A program made the position numbers and the translations under genes. Below are positions 16,819 through 25,426 of a stretch of DNA of 64,000 nucleotides, one piece after another. The notes beneath the pieces were generated by a model. The model did no database searches. It had not been told where the DNA came from and worked only from the letters and a program-made list of their open reading frames with translations. The stretch covers positions 1 to 64,000 of the forward strand of contig NZ_PVXN01000009.1 in the NCBI RefSeq assembly GCF_002995795.1. The letters run 5' to 3'. Every line of letters starts with the position of its first letter. Position 1 is the first letter of the stretch. The DNA is from Clostridium thermopalmarium DSM 5974. Lineage in GTDB: Bacteria; Bacillota; Clostridia; Clostridiales; Clostridiaceae.

Positions 16819-17697
16819 ATGATTGGAAAATTAGATTTATATCGTATATTTAACGTAGTTAGTCAAAATAAAAGTTTTTCTAAAGCAGCACAAGAGCTAT
16901 ATATGACACAATCTGCTGTAAGTCAGGCTATTTCTAAACTTGAAGAAGAATTAGAGACCCAGCTATTTTACCGAACATCAAAGGGAGTGATATTGACAAA
17001 TGAGGGAAATATATTGAATGAGCATATAAATTCAGCTTTAGGAATTATTGATGTAGGAGAAAATAAAATATTAGAGTTTAAAACCTTAAAGACGGGACAA
17101 TTGCGTATTGGAGTTGGAGATACTATTGCAAGATACTTTTTATTGCCTTATCTAGAGAAATTTCATTTAACATACCCTGGAATTAAATTAAATATACTAA
17201 ATGGAACAACAACAGAAATATGTGATTTTATTAAGTCTGGAAAGGCAGATGTGGGAGTATGTAATTTGCCAATTTATGATGAACAACTTGAAGTTATTCC
17301 GTGTAAAGACATTCAAGATATTTTTGTCTGCGGAAAAAAGTATAAAAAAATAACTGAAAAACCAATTAGTTTAGAAGATTTAATGGAAATGCCTTTAATA
17401 TTTTTAGAAAAAAAGTCAAATTCACGGATGTTTATAGAAAATTTTTTGAAAAAGAAAGGATTTCATTTTTCACCTGTATTTGAATTAGGATCGTATGATT
17501 TAGTTTTAGAACTTACAAAAATAAATCTTGGTATTTCTTGTGTTATAGAAGAATTCTCTCAAGATTACATAGAAAGAGGAGATTTATATAAAGTAGTATT
17601 AGAAGAGGAAATTCCTAAAAGAAGCATTGGTGTGTGCTATTTAAAAAATGTTTTATTATCACGTGCTGCTAAGAAGTTTGTGGAAAGTATAAAATAA
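16819..17697 (+). CDS. LysR-family transcriptional regulator
   Basis: 292 aa. The N-terminal winged helix (FNVVSQNKSFSKAAQELYMTQSAVSQAISKLEEEL) is followed by a periplasmic-binding-like effector domain (about 90-292). It reads away from the CofE-like gene, and LysR proteins often regulate the divergent neighbour. The effector is unknown. ATAAGGAGAGC precedes ATG 16819. Confidence 0.9.
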   Translation: MIGKLDLYRIFNVVSQNKSFSKAAQELYMTQSAVSQAISKLEEELETQLFYRTSKGVILTNEGNILNEHINSALGIIDVGENKILEFKTLKTGQLRIGVGDTIARYFLLPYLEKFHLTYPGIKLNILNGTTTEICDFIKSGKADVGVCNLPIYDEQLEVIPCKDIQDIFVCGKKYKKITEKPISLEDLMEMPLIFLEKKSNSRMFIENFLKKKGFHFSPVFELGSYDLVLELTKINLGISCVIEEFSQDYIERGDLYKVVLEEEIPKRSIGVCYLKNVLLSRAAKKFVESIK

Positions 17698-17736
17698 CTT
17701 TGAAGTGTTGGTTTGTTCTCAATTACAGAAGCTTAC

Positions 17737-17778
17737 AAAAAGGACTCGCTTTTATAAGTTTTTGAAGTGAGTCCTTTT
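17737..17778. terminator. Bidirectional terminator between LysR and dps
   Basis: AAAAGGACTCGCTT pairs with AAGTGAGTCCTTTT; A and T tracts flank it for both directions of this convergent pair. Confidence 0.8.
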
Positions 17779-17803
17779 AATAAGCAATAGCTATTCAATC
17801 GTA

Positions 17804-18235
17804 TTATGCAAGCATTGATTTAATAAACCACAAGTTTTTGCTATATCCAGAAATATGTCCTTCAAACATAGATACAACTTCAAAGTCATCAGCTTTATCT
17901 GCCGTATTTCTGATGTCAGTTGCTAAATTCTTCATAGTATTTAAATCTTCTTGAATTATTTTAATAACTTCATCGCTTGAAAAATCATTTTCATCCAATT
18001 CTTTTATAGATGCGTTTTGAACATAGTCGGATAATTTTACTAGAGGTTTCTCGCCTCTCATTTTTAAAAGTTCTGCTACTTCATCATATTTTTCAAAAAA
18101 GTCATTATATAAAGTCTCTGTGAATTGATGGATTTCCATAAAGTGTATTCCTTTAACGTTCCAATGTAAGTTATGAAGCTTTGCGTTTAAAACAGCTAAA
18201 TTAGATAAATATTCGTTTAATTTTTTACAATCCAT
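17804..18235 (-). CDS. dps: Dps-family ferritin-like protein
   Basis: 143 aa, slightly short for Dps. The signature LHNLHWNVKGIHFMEIHQFTE gives the ferroxidase His residues, and YDEVAELLKMRG carries the acidic partners from the facing subunit. Dps dodecamers store iron and use peroxide to oxidise it, protecting DNA. No basic DNA-binding tail is seen. AAAGGAGGATTCGA precedes the ATG. Confidence 0.9.
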   Translation of the reverse strand: MDCKKLNEYLSNLAVLNAKLHNLHWNVKGIHFMEIHQFTETLYNDFFEKYDEVAELLKMRGEKPLVKLSDYVQNASIKELDENDFSSDEVIKIIQEDLNTMKNLATDIRNTADKADDFEVVSMFEGHISGYSKNLWFIKSMLA

Positions 18236-18324
18236 TCGAATCCTCCTTTGTTTAAATAAATATTTAACAATAATATTATTTCCACAAGACTAAATAAAAA
18301 ATGTGCTAAAAAAGCCTGGGATCT

Positions 18325-18471
18325 TTATTCTAAACTATTTTTAGCAGTAGTTGTCCATTGATTGTTAGTAGCAGTCTTTTTTTCTTTTTTTTCATCACTA
18401 GAATTTTTTAATCCATGTTGAGGTAATGATGTCCATTCGTTATTAGTACTAGATTTAAGTTTTTTCTTCAT
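18325..18471 (-). CDS. 48-aa protein with two NNxWT repeats, unknown function
   Basis: ATG 18471 follows AAAGGAGGC at normal spacing and encodes 48 residues. Two copies of a short unit, TNNEWTSLPQHGLKNS and TNNQWTTTAKNSLE, are joined by a Lys/Glu-rich linker (SSDEKKEKKTA). It is hydrophilic, with no signal or membrane segment, and lies between dps and the DUF2935 gene on the same strand. I do not recognise a family. The strong ribosome binding site and the repeat argue that it is real. The rest of the 18236-18581 gap holds nothing clear. Confidence 0.65.
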   Translation of the reverse strand: MKKKLKSSTNNEWTSLPQHGLKNSSDEKKEKKTATNNQWTTTAKNSLE

Positions 18472-18581
18472 AGAAAAAGCCTCCTTTCTTTATAATATTG
18501 TTTGCATTAAAAGATTTTTAATTCTAATAGGAGGCTTTGTCTTTATGTTGTATTTATTTTTTGTTATAGCTTTTAAGAGGA

Positions 18582-19475
18582 TTATTTATTTACTGACTGA
18601 AGTAGTCTTATATAATAATTAGCTTCTCTTGTTACGTGATCAGCTAAAAGAGGGGATATAAGAGATTTTATTTTACAAGCTAGTATTCCTTCTGTACCCT
18701 GTTTTTTAAAATTTTTAAGGTTTATAACAGCATTTAAATCTTTTTCTATTGTTTCAGGAGATGTTGGAGGCTTTAGTTTATCAAATTCCTTTGCAAAGAC
18801 ATCTGCTGTTTCAAAAAGTTTAACTTCTGAAGGATCTAGATATCCTCTAATAAATTGTGAGTGTTCCTTCATTATTCTATTCCAATTAATACCTGTTAAT
18901 AGTGTTTTATTTATACTATCTGTATCTTCTCTATTTTCTAATTTTATGAGAAGCTTAGCAAAGAATTTGGTTTCTCCAATAATGTGGTGAAGCATAGAAG
19001 GATATATATAGCTAAAAACCCTGCAATTTAAAATATTAGTTAAAAGATTTTCTTTAAATGTAATGGCAGTATTCATTAAGTATAATGCTTTACGATTTAA
19101 TGTACACACTTCGTGGAAGAGGTTAGCATTTTCCCTAGTTCTATATTTAGACCTTAATGCTAACTCTCTTTTTGTAATGTTCATATTTATAGGAATTCCT
19201 GTTAAAAGTTGAGTTTTCCATTCTGTATTCAGTGTAAGGTCGGTTACAAGTTCATCTGAAGATAATACTTCGTCACTAATTACACCTTGAGATAGTTGTA
19301 CAGCCCTATCTAAGAGTAATTCAACATTGTTTTTCAAGCCAATAAGCTGATAGGTTATATTGATGTCTCTAGGAGGTAAAGAAACTGCTCCTAAAATGAC
19401 GTGTTCTTTTACTAATCTTAAAAAGAAAAGATTTATCTCAAGTGAATGTCTTATATAATTTTCTCTTGATAACAC
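18582..19475 (-). CDS. DUF2935 protein (ferritin-like helical bundle)
   Basis: 297 aa, all helical, with two related halves each carrying spaced His/Glu residues: EINLFFLRLVKEH and LFHEV in the first, MLHHIIGETKFF, KEHSQFIRGYLDPSE and DHVTREANYYIRLL in the second. This matches DUF2935, a family common in spore formers and thought to be a di-metal ferritin-like bundle; function unproven. GTG 19475 has GGAGGAATAGC upstream. Its neighbours dps and the small repeat protein suggest a stress or sporulation context. Confidence 0.8.
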   Translation of the reverse strand: MLSRENYIRHSLEINLFFLRLVKEHVILGAVSLPPRDINITYQLIGLKNNVELLLDRAVQLSQGVISDEVLSSDELVTDLTLNTEWKTQLLTGIPINMNITKRELALRSKYRTRENANLFHEVCTLNRKALYLMNTAITFKENLLTNILNCRVFSYIYPSMLHHIIGETKFFAKLLIKLENREDTDSINKTLLTGINWNRIMKEHSQFIRGYLDPSEVKLFETADVFAKEFDKLKPPTSPETIEKDLNAVINLKNFKKQGTEGILACKIKSLISPLLADHVTREANYYIRLLQSVNK

Positions 19476-19657
19476 GCTATTCCTCCTTGAAAATTTGCTT
19501 GATATTTAAGTATTGCACAATATATAAAATATTAAAATTCACAAAATATGTTACAGTTAAGGTGAATTATGGTGTATAAGAGAAAAGGTTAGGTGGAGAA
19601 AAATATGTTATAATAAATCATAATGTACAGTGTGTTTATCATCTAAAGGAGGTAACT

Positions 19658-21748
19658 ATGAGAAGAGAATACGTAACTTTCCAAGGAAATTTACCTCTTA
19701 CTATCAGTTTACAGGAAATAAGCCATTATCCACTTCATTGGCATAATTGCCTTGAAATAATATTTGTTTTAAAAGGAACAGTATTTGTCCAGATAGAATC
19801 TGAAATATATAATCTGAAAGAAAGAGAGATCGAAATAATAAATCCAGATGAACCTCATAAAATTTATTCTCAAGAGAAGAATAACAGAATACTTTTATTT
19901 AGAATGGATTTGGATTTCTTTGAAAAATATTATAGTGATGTTAAAGATATTTACTTTTATACAGATTCGTCAAGAGAAGGAGTACAGCAAAAAGAAAAGT
20001 ATCAGGTCCTTAGAAAATTTTTAGCTATACTTGCCTGCGAAGCTATTCAGCAAGGAGAAGATTATGATGAAGAAATAGAGAAACAAATGGTTAAATTATT
20101 ATTTCATCTATTGAATAACTTTCATTATTTAATATATGATGAAGAAGACTTAAAAGAGAATGAAATACAGTTTGAGAGATATCATAGGATATCAAAGTTT
20201 ATATATAATAATTACATGAAAAAAATAAGTCTTAAGGATATAGCTAAAAGAGAGTTTTTAAGCTCATACTATCTGTCTCATGAAATAAGGAATATGGCAG
20301 GTACAAACTTCAAAGATTTTTTAAACTCTACAAGAGTTCATGAATCCGTAAAGCTTTTATTAGATACGGAAAAGACTATATCTGAAATTTCAGAAGAAGT
20401 AGGTTTTTCTCATACTCGTTATTATAATAAGTATTTTAAAATGTATTATAAAATGACACCTCTTCAATATAGAAAGAAAAATTATCTGCCTGAGAAAAAA
20501 TATGAATCTTCTAAGAAATATACTGAAATAGATATAGAGGAGGCTATTGAGTACATTGCTCCTTATCTTGAAGATTATGATAGATTTAATTATGAAAAGG
20601 AGATAATTAAGATTGAGGTTGATGTATCAGAGAGTTTAGGAAAACTAAACGGCTATTGGAAAGAAATTATCAATCTCGGAGATGCTATAGAGCTATTGAA
20701 GGATAAAGAGCAGAGCTTCGTTGAAAATATTCAAAGAAATATAGGATTTAAGTATGGAATAGTACAATATTTATTTCGCAAAGATATGAAAATTTATTTT
20801 AATGAAAATGTAGATTTTCTCAATTGGAATGAAGTAGAAAAGCTTATGGAGTTTTTAGTGGACATTCAACTTATTCCTATAATAATTTTAGATAAGGTAT
20901 TTGATGAAATAGATATGATCCTAAAACTTCTAGAAAGTTTTATACTATATTTTTCTGACTTATATGGTATCGATGAAGTTCGAACTTGGAAATTTAGAGC
21001 TGCAAAGGATCTTCCGAAGGAATATATTAAGCCTATTCAAGATATACTGAATAAGTATGAATTAGAAGATATAATAGAAGAACCTTTTGAAGATGATAAC
21101 AGGGTGAATTTTATTTTTGATACTGCTTATATGGTGCCATTTATTATTCATAATTTTATAAATGAAAAAAGTGATATGCTATTTTTAAAAGCATATGATA
21201 CTGTTGAGGAAAATTCAGTTATGAATAATGAGCTATTCTTTGGTTCTCAAGGGATAATCACTTTACATGGCATTAGAAAGGCTTCCTATTATGCTTATTA
21301 CTTTTTATCAAAATTAGGAGATACATTAATAAAAAAAGGCGATGGATATATTGTAACTTCTAATGAGGATAGCTATCAAATTCTTCTCTATAGTTTTAGT
21401 GAAGACCTAAATGAGCTAATAGATATAGAGTATTTAACTAAGAAAAGAGGAGAAAAGAATGTAAAGGAAATAGAAATTTCTCTGTCTTTAAGAAATTTGC
21501 AGCACGACTATAAAATAACCTTATATGAAATTGGAGAAAAAGTAGGTTCATCTTTTAATAATTGGATCTCCATGGGTAGACCAAGAAGACTTAGTTATGA
21601 AGAGATGAAGGTTTTATACAGCATTTCTCAACCAAGAATATCTTTAGGTTTTGCAAAAAAGAAGCCAATTTCTAACATAATATCTAAGATAGAAGGGTAT
21701 GGAGCGGTGCTAATCACCCTTCAAAAAGTACAAAAACACCTTTTTTAA
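19658..21748 (+). CDS. AraC-family regulator with a decayed GH39-like C-terminal half
   Basis: 696 aa in three parts. Residues 1-130 are an N-terminal cupin (HYPLHWHNCLEIIFVLKGT). Residues about 170-275 are the AraC double helix-turn-helix, with the second helix in ISEISEEVGFSHTRYYNKYFKMYYKMTPLQYR. Residues about 300-690 resemble glycoside hydrolase 39: QRNIGFKYGIVQYLF, GIITLHGIRKASYYAYYFLSKLG and GDGYIVTSNEDSYQILLY. The acid/base WNEP motif of GH39 is absent, with VRTWKFRAAK in the matching area, so the half is probably a sugar sensor. Clostridial genomes carry several such fusions near sugar genes; here no sugar operon adjoins. AAAGGAGGTAACT precedes ATG 19658. Confidence 0.85.
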   Translation: MRREYVTFQGNLPLTISLQEISHYPLHWHNCLEIIFVLKGTVFVQIESEIYNLKEREIEIINPDEPHKIYSQEKNNRILLFRMDLDFFEKYYSDVKDIYFYTDSSREGVQQKEKYQVLRKFLAILACEAIQQGEDYDEEIEKQMVKLLFHLLNNFHYLIYDEEDLKENEIQFERYHRISKFIYNNYMKKISLKDIAKREFLSSYYLSHEIRNMAGTNFKDFLNSTRVHESVKLLLDTEKTISEISEEVGFSHTRYYNKYFKMYYKMTPLQYRKKNYLPEKKYESSKKYTEIDIEEAIEYIAPYLEDYDRFNYEKEIIKIEVDVSESLGKLNGYWKEIINLGDAIELLKDKEQSFVENIQRNIGFKYGIVQYLFRKDMKIYFNENVDFLNWNEVEKLMEFLVDIQLIPIIILDKVFDEIDMILKLLESFILYFSDLYGIDEVRTWKFRAAKDLPKEYIKPIQDILNKYELEDIIEEPFEDDNRVNFIFDTAYMVPFIIHNFINEKSDMLFLKAYDTVEENSVMNNELFFGSQGIITLHGIRKASYYAYYFLSKLGDTLIKKGDGYIVTSNEDSYQILLYSFSEDLNELIDIEYLTKKRGEKNVKEIEISLSLRNLQHDYKITLYEIGEKVGSSFNNWISMGRPRRLSYEEMKVLYSISQPRISLGFAKKKPISNIISKIEGYGAVLITLQKVQKHLF

Positions 21749-21757
21749 GGTGCTTTT
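21733..21757 (+). terminator. Terminator overlapping the stop codon of the AraC gene
   Basis: ACACCTT and AAGGTGC pair around a short T loop and a T6 run follows; the TAA stop (21746-21748) is inside the hairpin. Confidence 0.75.
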
Positions 21758-21890
21758 TTGCTATTTTATAAAATTACAACTTATTAAATTGGGCAAGTTT
21801 GTACTTTTTGTTCAGCAAAGCTGTGAATGCGAAGCCTCTTTACAAACCCTATAATAAATATAGGAAGAATAAGTTTTGAGGTGAAAAATC

Positions 21891-23288
21891 ATGCTGACCG
21901 ATAAAAATACAGCAAGAGAAAATAAAGAATTTTTAAAAGAGAATATAGGCAGATTATTACTTAAATTTGCAATACCAGTTATACTTTCTATGTTAGTAAC
22001 TGAAATGTATAATATGGTAGACTCCTTATTTGTAGGGCAATTTGTAGGAGCAAAAGGACTAGGGGCATTGACTATAGCTTTTCCGGTACAAAGACTATTT
22101 TCATCTCTGGCTATGTTGGTTGCTATAGGAACATCCACAGCAATATCAAGGAATCTTGGAGAAAATGATTATTCAAAAGTTAGGAAGATAGTTCCCAATG
22201 CAATTATAGTTCTTGTAGCTATAATGGTATTTTTTATATTAACTATATTAATTTTTAATCATGATGTAATTATAAAGCTAGGTTCTAGTGATAATATATT
22301 TCCATATGCTAAAACTTATATAAACATTATACTTCTAGGAGTAGTATTTCAAGGCCTAAGTATTTTAATGTCATATATATTAACTTCTTTTGGAGAAGCC
22401 AAGGTAATTTTAGTTAGCACATCCATTGGTGCAATATTCAATTTTATCATAGACTATTTATTAGTGGTAATATTTAATTTTGGGATTGGCGGAGCTGCAA
22501 TTGCAACAGTTATATCCCAAATAGTTGCTTTTGTATATACATTAATGAAGTTCTTGAAGATTAAAAAAGAAATGAATTTAAAGTTTGAAGTAGAAATAGA
22601 TAAGAATATATATAAGGAGATTATATATGTTGGCTTCTCAACATTTATTGTTGAAGTATCAGATGCAGTGGTTGCAGTATTTTTAAATAAGATTCTTTTA
22701 GAAATTGGTGGAGATGGTGCTATTGTTGCTTTAGGACTTATAACTAGGGTTTCTATGTTTTTATTCATAACTGTAATAGGAATAAGTTCTGCTATGCAGC
22801 CCATAGCGGCTTATAACTTTGGAGCTGGAAGCAATGATAGAGTTAAGAAGATAGTTAAGCTCTCAGTTAAAACTGTTACTATAAGCTCAATAATACTATG
22901 GGCAGCTGCTATGATATTTGCAAAACAGATGATTGGTATTTTTGTAAATGATGCTGAAATCATAAAATATACTGCAAGAGCGTTTAGAATAGTGATTTTA
23001 TTATTTCCATTCATAGGAACATATTATGTAGCTATATATTATTATCAAGCTATGGGTATGGCAAGACTATCACTGTTGCTTTCTATATTTAGACAAATCA
23101 TAATTTTCATACCTATAGTTTACATTATGGTATACTGGCTAGAGCTTGGGGTATTAGGAGCATGGATTTCATATCCTATTTCTGATATTATATCTTTTGG
23201 AATTTCGCTAATCTATATTAAGTGCTATCAAGTAGAGGATATAGTAGAGGAGAAAGTAAACGCAAAAAGAGGAGCAATTATAACATAG
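21891..23288 (+). CDS. MATE-family multidrug exporter
   Basis: 465 aa with twelve predicted membrane helices in two similar halves. The opening IGRLLLKFAIPVILSMLVTEMYNMVDSLFVGQFVG is the classic MATE first helix. Transport of cationic compounds in exchange for Na+ or H+ is the family role; substrates cannot be read from sequence. The ribosome binding site is GAGGTG. The 140 bases upstream contain a candidate -10 (TATAAT near 21851) and an interrupted dyad. Confidence 0.9.
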   Translation: MLTDKNTARENKEFLKENIGRLLLKFAIPVILSMLVTEMYNMVDSLFVGQFVGAKGLGALTIAFPVQRLFSSLAMLVAIGTSTAISRNLGENDYSKVRKIVPNAIIVLVAIMVFFILTILIFNHDVIIKLGSSDNIFPYAKTYINIILLGVVFQGLSILMSYILTSFGEAKVILVSTSIGAIFNFIIDYLLVVIFNFGIGGAAIATVISQIVAFVYTLMKFLKIKKEMNLKFEVEIDKNIYKEIIYVGFSTFIVEVSDAVVAVFLNKILLEIGGDGAIVALGLITRVSMFLFITVIGISSAMQPIAAYNFGAGSNDRVKKIVKLSVKTVTISSIILWAAAMIFAKQMIGIFVNDAEIIKYTARAFRIVILLFPFIGTYYVAIYYYQAMGMARLSLLLSIFRQIIIFIPIVYIMVYWLELGVLGAWISYPISDIISFGISLIYIKCYQVEDIVEEKVNAKRGAIIT

Positions 23289-23324
23289 CATGTTTTGTCA
23301 ACTGTTTTATTAAAAAGTTTTCTA

Positions 23325-23352
23325 TTGCATTTTACTTAATATTTGATATAAT
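23325..23352 (+). promoter_or_regulatory. Promoter of the probable 6S RNA
   Basis: TTGCAT (23325-23330), 16-base spacer, TATAAT (23347-23352); transcription would start near 23359 with no ORF following. Confidence 0.65.
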
Positions 23353-23379
23353 AATTTACGAAAGAAGTAAGTGATATTA

Positions 23380-23575
23380 AGTGAATTAAGTGTCTGGAAT
23401 ATTTGTGGAGCTCTTATTTTGAACCTACATTATAGAAAAGGGAGTTCAATATTTAAATGTGGATAGGACTATAAGACCAATTTAAGGCAAGTACTAAGAA
23501 GCATTTGTGAGAACACCCACCTATCGGAGAGATAGGTGTCAAGATCAGAGCAGCGGTATTTCGGATTTATAATGA
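23380..23575 (+). ncRNA. ssrS: Probable 6S RNA
   Basis: This stretch has no ORF but a long-range closing stem. TCTGGAATATT (from 23393) pairs with GGTATTTCGGA (to 23565), including wobbles, followed inward by GCTCT/AGAGC, leaving a large internal bubble. Within the 3' side CACCTATC-GGAGA-GATAGGTG forms a perfect 8-bp hairpin, and a terminator follows at about 23588. A roughly 190-nt rod with a central bubble is the shape of 6S RNA, which binds sigma-A RNA polymerase. SRP RNA, tmRNA and RNase P hallmarks are absent. Family assignment is by structure and impression, not by a model search. Confidence 0.6.
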
Positions 23576-23586
23576 GAAAATGTTTA

Positions 23587-23623
23587 AGGTTGCTAGCAAG
23601 TAAATTTGTTAGTAACCTTTTTG
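23587..23623 (+). terminator. Terminator of the ncRNA
   Basis: GGTTGCTAGCAA pairs with TTGTTAGTAACC (with wobbles) and is followed by TTTTT. Confidence 0.75.
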
Positions 23624-23741
23624 CTTTTATATAAATGAAGAATTATCTAAAGAGAACATTTTAAGAGGTTTATTTTTAACTCTTAGATGACGAAAATTGA
23701 AATATCAGTAACAAATTTTATGGTAAAAGGTGGATTGAAAA

Positions 23742-24299
23742 ATGAATTGGATTGAGTCAATAAAAAATTATAATCCTTATAATGAGCAAGAAAAAAAAGA
23801 CAAGGAGATAATTCTAGAGTGCATAAATAAGTTTTATAATGTTTTAACTAGGGATAATAAAGTAGCCCATATAACAAGTTCTGCATTTGTAGTAAATAAA
23901 ACAAGAGATAAAGCTTTGATGGTATATCATAACATATATAATTCATGGTCTTGGACAGGTGGACATGCAGATGGAGAAAAGGATTTATTAGCTGTTGCTC
24001 TCAGGGAAGTTGAAGAAGAGACAGGTGTAAAAAATCTTATGCCTATAAGTGAAAAAATTTTTTCATTAGATGTATTACCAGTAATAGGCCATGTAAAAAG
24101 GGGAGAATATGTGTCATCACATCTACACTTGTCAGTGGCTTATCTAGTTGAAGGAGATGAAAGTGAGAAACTTATAGTTAAAGCTGATGAAAATAGTGGA
24201 GTTAAATGGATGCCTATAGATGGGATAAATAAGTGGTGTAATGAAGAGCACATGAAAAAAGTATATGAAAAGATAGTATGTAAAATGAATGATTGTTAA
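23742..24299 (+). CDS. NUDIX hydrolase
   Basis: 185 aa with a full NUDIX box, G(x5)E(x7)REVEEETGV, in the stretch starting GGHADGEKD (about residues 73-96), which holds the Mg-binding glutamates. The fold hydrolyses nucleoside diphosphates linked to another moiety. The N-terminal 40 residues are helical and charged. The substrate is unknown. AAAGGTGG precedes ATG 23742; a single-gene unit after the ncRNA. Confidence 0.88.
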   Translation: MNWIESIKNYNPYNEQEKKDKEIILECINKFYNVLTRDNKVAHITSSAFVVNKTRDKALMVYHNIYNSWSWTGGHADGEKDLLAVALREVEEETGVKNLMPISEKIFSLDVLPVIGHVKRGEYVSSHLHLSVAYLVEGDESEKLIVKADENSGVKWMPIDGINKWCNEEHMKKVYEKIVCKMNDC

Positions 24300-24374
24300 G
24301 AAGAAATCTATATTTAGAAAATAAAGCTTTATTGAGAAATACTCTCATTTATAAAGAATTAAAAGAATAGATTT

Positions 24375-24520
24375 CGTCAAGCAAGGCAAATGGTAAATCA
24401 TGGGGACTTTACTGTAAATGGCATTAAGCAAATGTGCCTTCTTATGCTGTTAAGATAGGGGATAAAATTGCTTTAAAGGAAAGTTCAAGAAAGATAGAAG
24501 TTTTTAGGAATAACTTCTAA
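24375..24520 (+). pseudogene. Remnant of ribosomal protein S4 (rpsD), frameshifted
   Basis: From 24375 the sequence reads RQARQMVNHGDFTVNGIK, then after a one-base loss continues in another frame as ANVPSYAVKIGDKIALKES and KIEVFRNNF with a stop at 24518-24520. These are the S4 RNA-binding domain and following segment of bacterial S4. No start or N-terminal domain is found upstream. Clostridia often carry more than one rpsD, so this is likely the rest of a spare copy. It explains most of the 24300-24660 gap. Confidence 0.75.
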
Positions 24521-24660
24521 CAATTTTTTATAAAGAAAAACAAATCGTTATAAGTTAATAATATTTTTTTGTGTGCATAATTAAAATAAGGTATAATAAT
24601 TTAGTATGGAATATTTTGTATAACATTATGATTAAGATAATGTTTTTATGGAGGGATTAT

Positions 24661-25359
24661 ATGAGTGTACATATAGGAGCAAAAGAAAATCAAATAGCAG
24701 AAACAGTATTATTGCCAGGAGATCCATTAAGGGCAAAATTCATAGCAGAGACTTTCTTAGAAAATCCAATTTGTTATAATAAAGTTCGGGGAATGTATGG
24801 ATATACAGGTTTATATAAAGGAAAGAAGGTTTCAGTTCAAGGTACAGGTATGGGTATACCATCAATATCTATCTATACTAATGAACTTATTGAGAGTTAT
24901 GGGGTTAAAAATTTAATAAGAATAGGAACTTGTGGTTCTATACAAGGAAATGTTAAGATAAGGGATATTATACTGGCAGCTGGAGCATCAACTAACTCTT
25001 CAGTTAATAAAATGCGTTTTAAAGGCATGGATTTTTCCCCTATAGCTAGTTTTGAACTCTTAAGAAGAGCTTATGATATTGCGAAAGATAAAGGAATTGA
25101 GCCTAAAGTAGGAAATGTTCTAAGCACTGATTTGTTCTATAATGATGATTCAGAAGCATGGAAGTTATGGGCACAGTATGGAGTGTTAGGAGTAGAAATG
25201 GAAGCAGCAGGCTTATACACTCTTGCAGCTAAGTACGGAGTTAATGCACTTACAATACTAACAGTAAGCGACAGTTTGGTGACAGGAGAAGAAACATCAG
25301 CACAAGAAAGACAAACAACTTTTACAAAAATGATAGAAATCGCATTAGAGCTTGCATAA
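24661..25359 (+). CDS. deoD: Purine-nucleoside phosphorylase
   Basis: 232 aa, the normal length of the hexameric DeoD type. Motifs are [14 protein letters not shown] near the start (phosphate site), the ribose/phosphate-binding [17 protein letters not shown] (purine/ribose Glu) and the catalytic Asp in TVSDS. It splits purine nucleosides with phosphate in salvage. ATG 24661 follows GGAGGGATTAT; the open frame upstream is not coding. A hairpin right after the stop makes it a single-gene unit. Confidence 0.93.
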   Translation: MSVHIGAKENQIAETVLLPGDPLRAKFIAETFLENPICYNKVRGMYGYTGLYKGKKVSVQGTGMGIPSISIYTNELIESYGVKNLIRIGTCGSIQGNVKIRDIILAAGASTNSSVNKMRFKGMDFSPIASFELLRRAYDIAKDKGIEPKVGNVLSTDLFYNDDSEAWKLWAQYGVLGVEMEAAGLYTLAAKYGVNALTILTVSDSLVTGEETSAQERQTTFTKMIEIALELA

Positions 25360-25380
25360 AAATTTAAGTAAAGTACCTAA

Positions 25381-25408
25381 AGAAAAATGCTGTGCATTTT
25401 TCTTTTTT
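25381..25408 (+). terminator. Terminator of deoD
   Basis: AGAAAAATGC-TGT-GCATTTTTCT is a perfect 10-bp stem followed by T's. Confidence 0.85.
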
Positions 25409-25426
25409 CTTAAAGGTGGTGATACA

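Noticed and set aside
22454-22804. 116-codon minus-strand ORF opposite the MATE gene
   Set aside because: Shadow of the membrane-helix code, no start signal.
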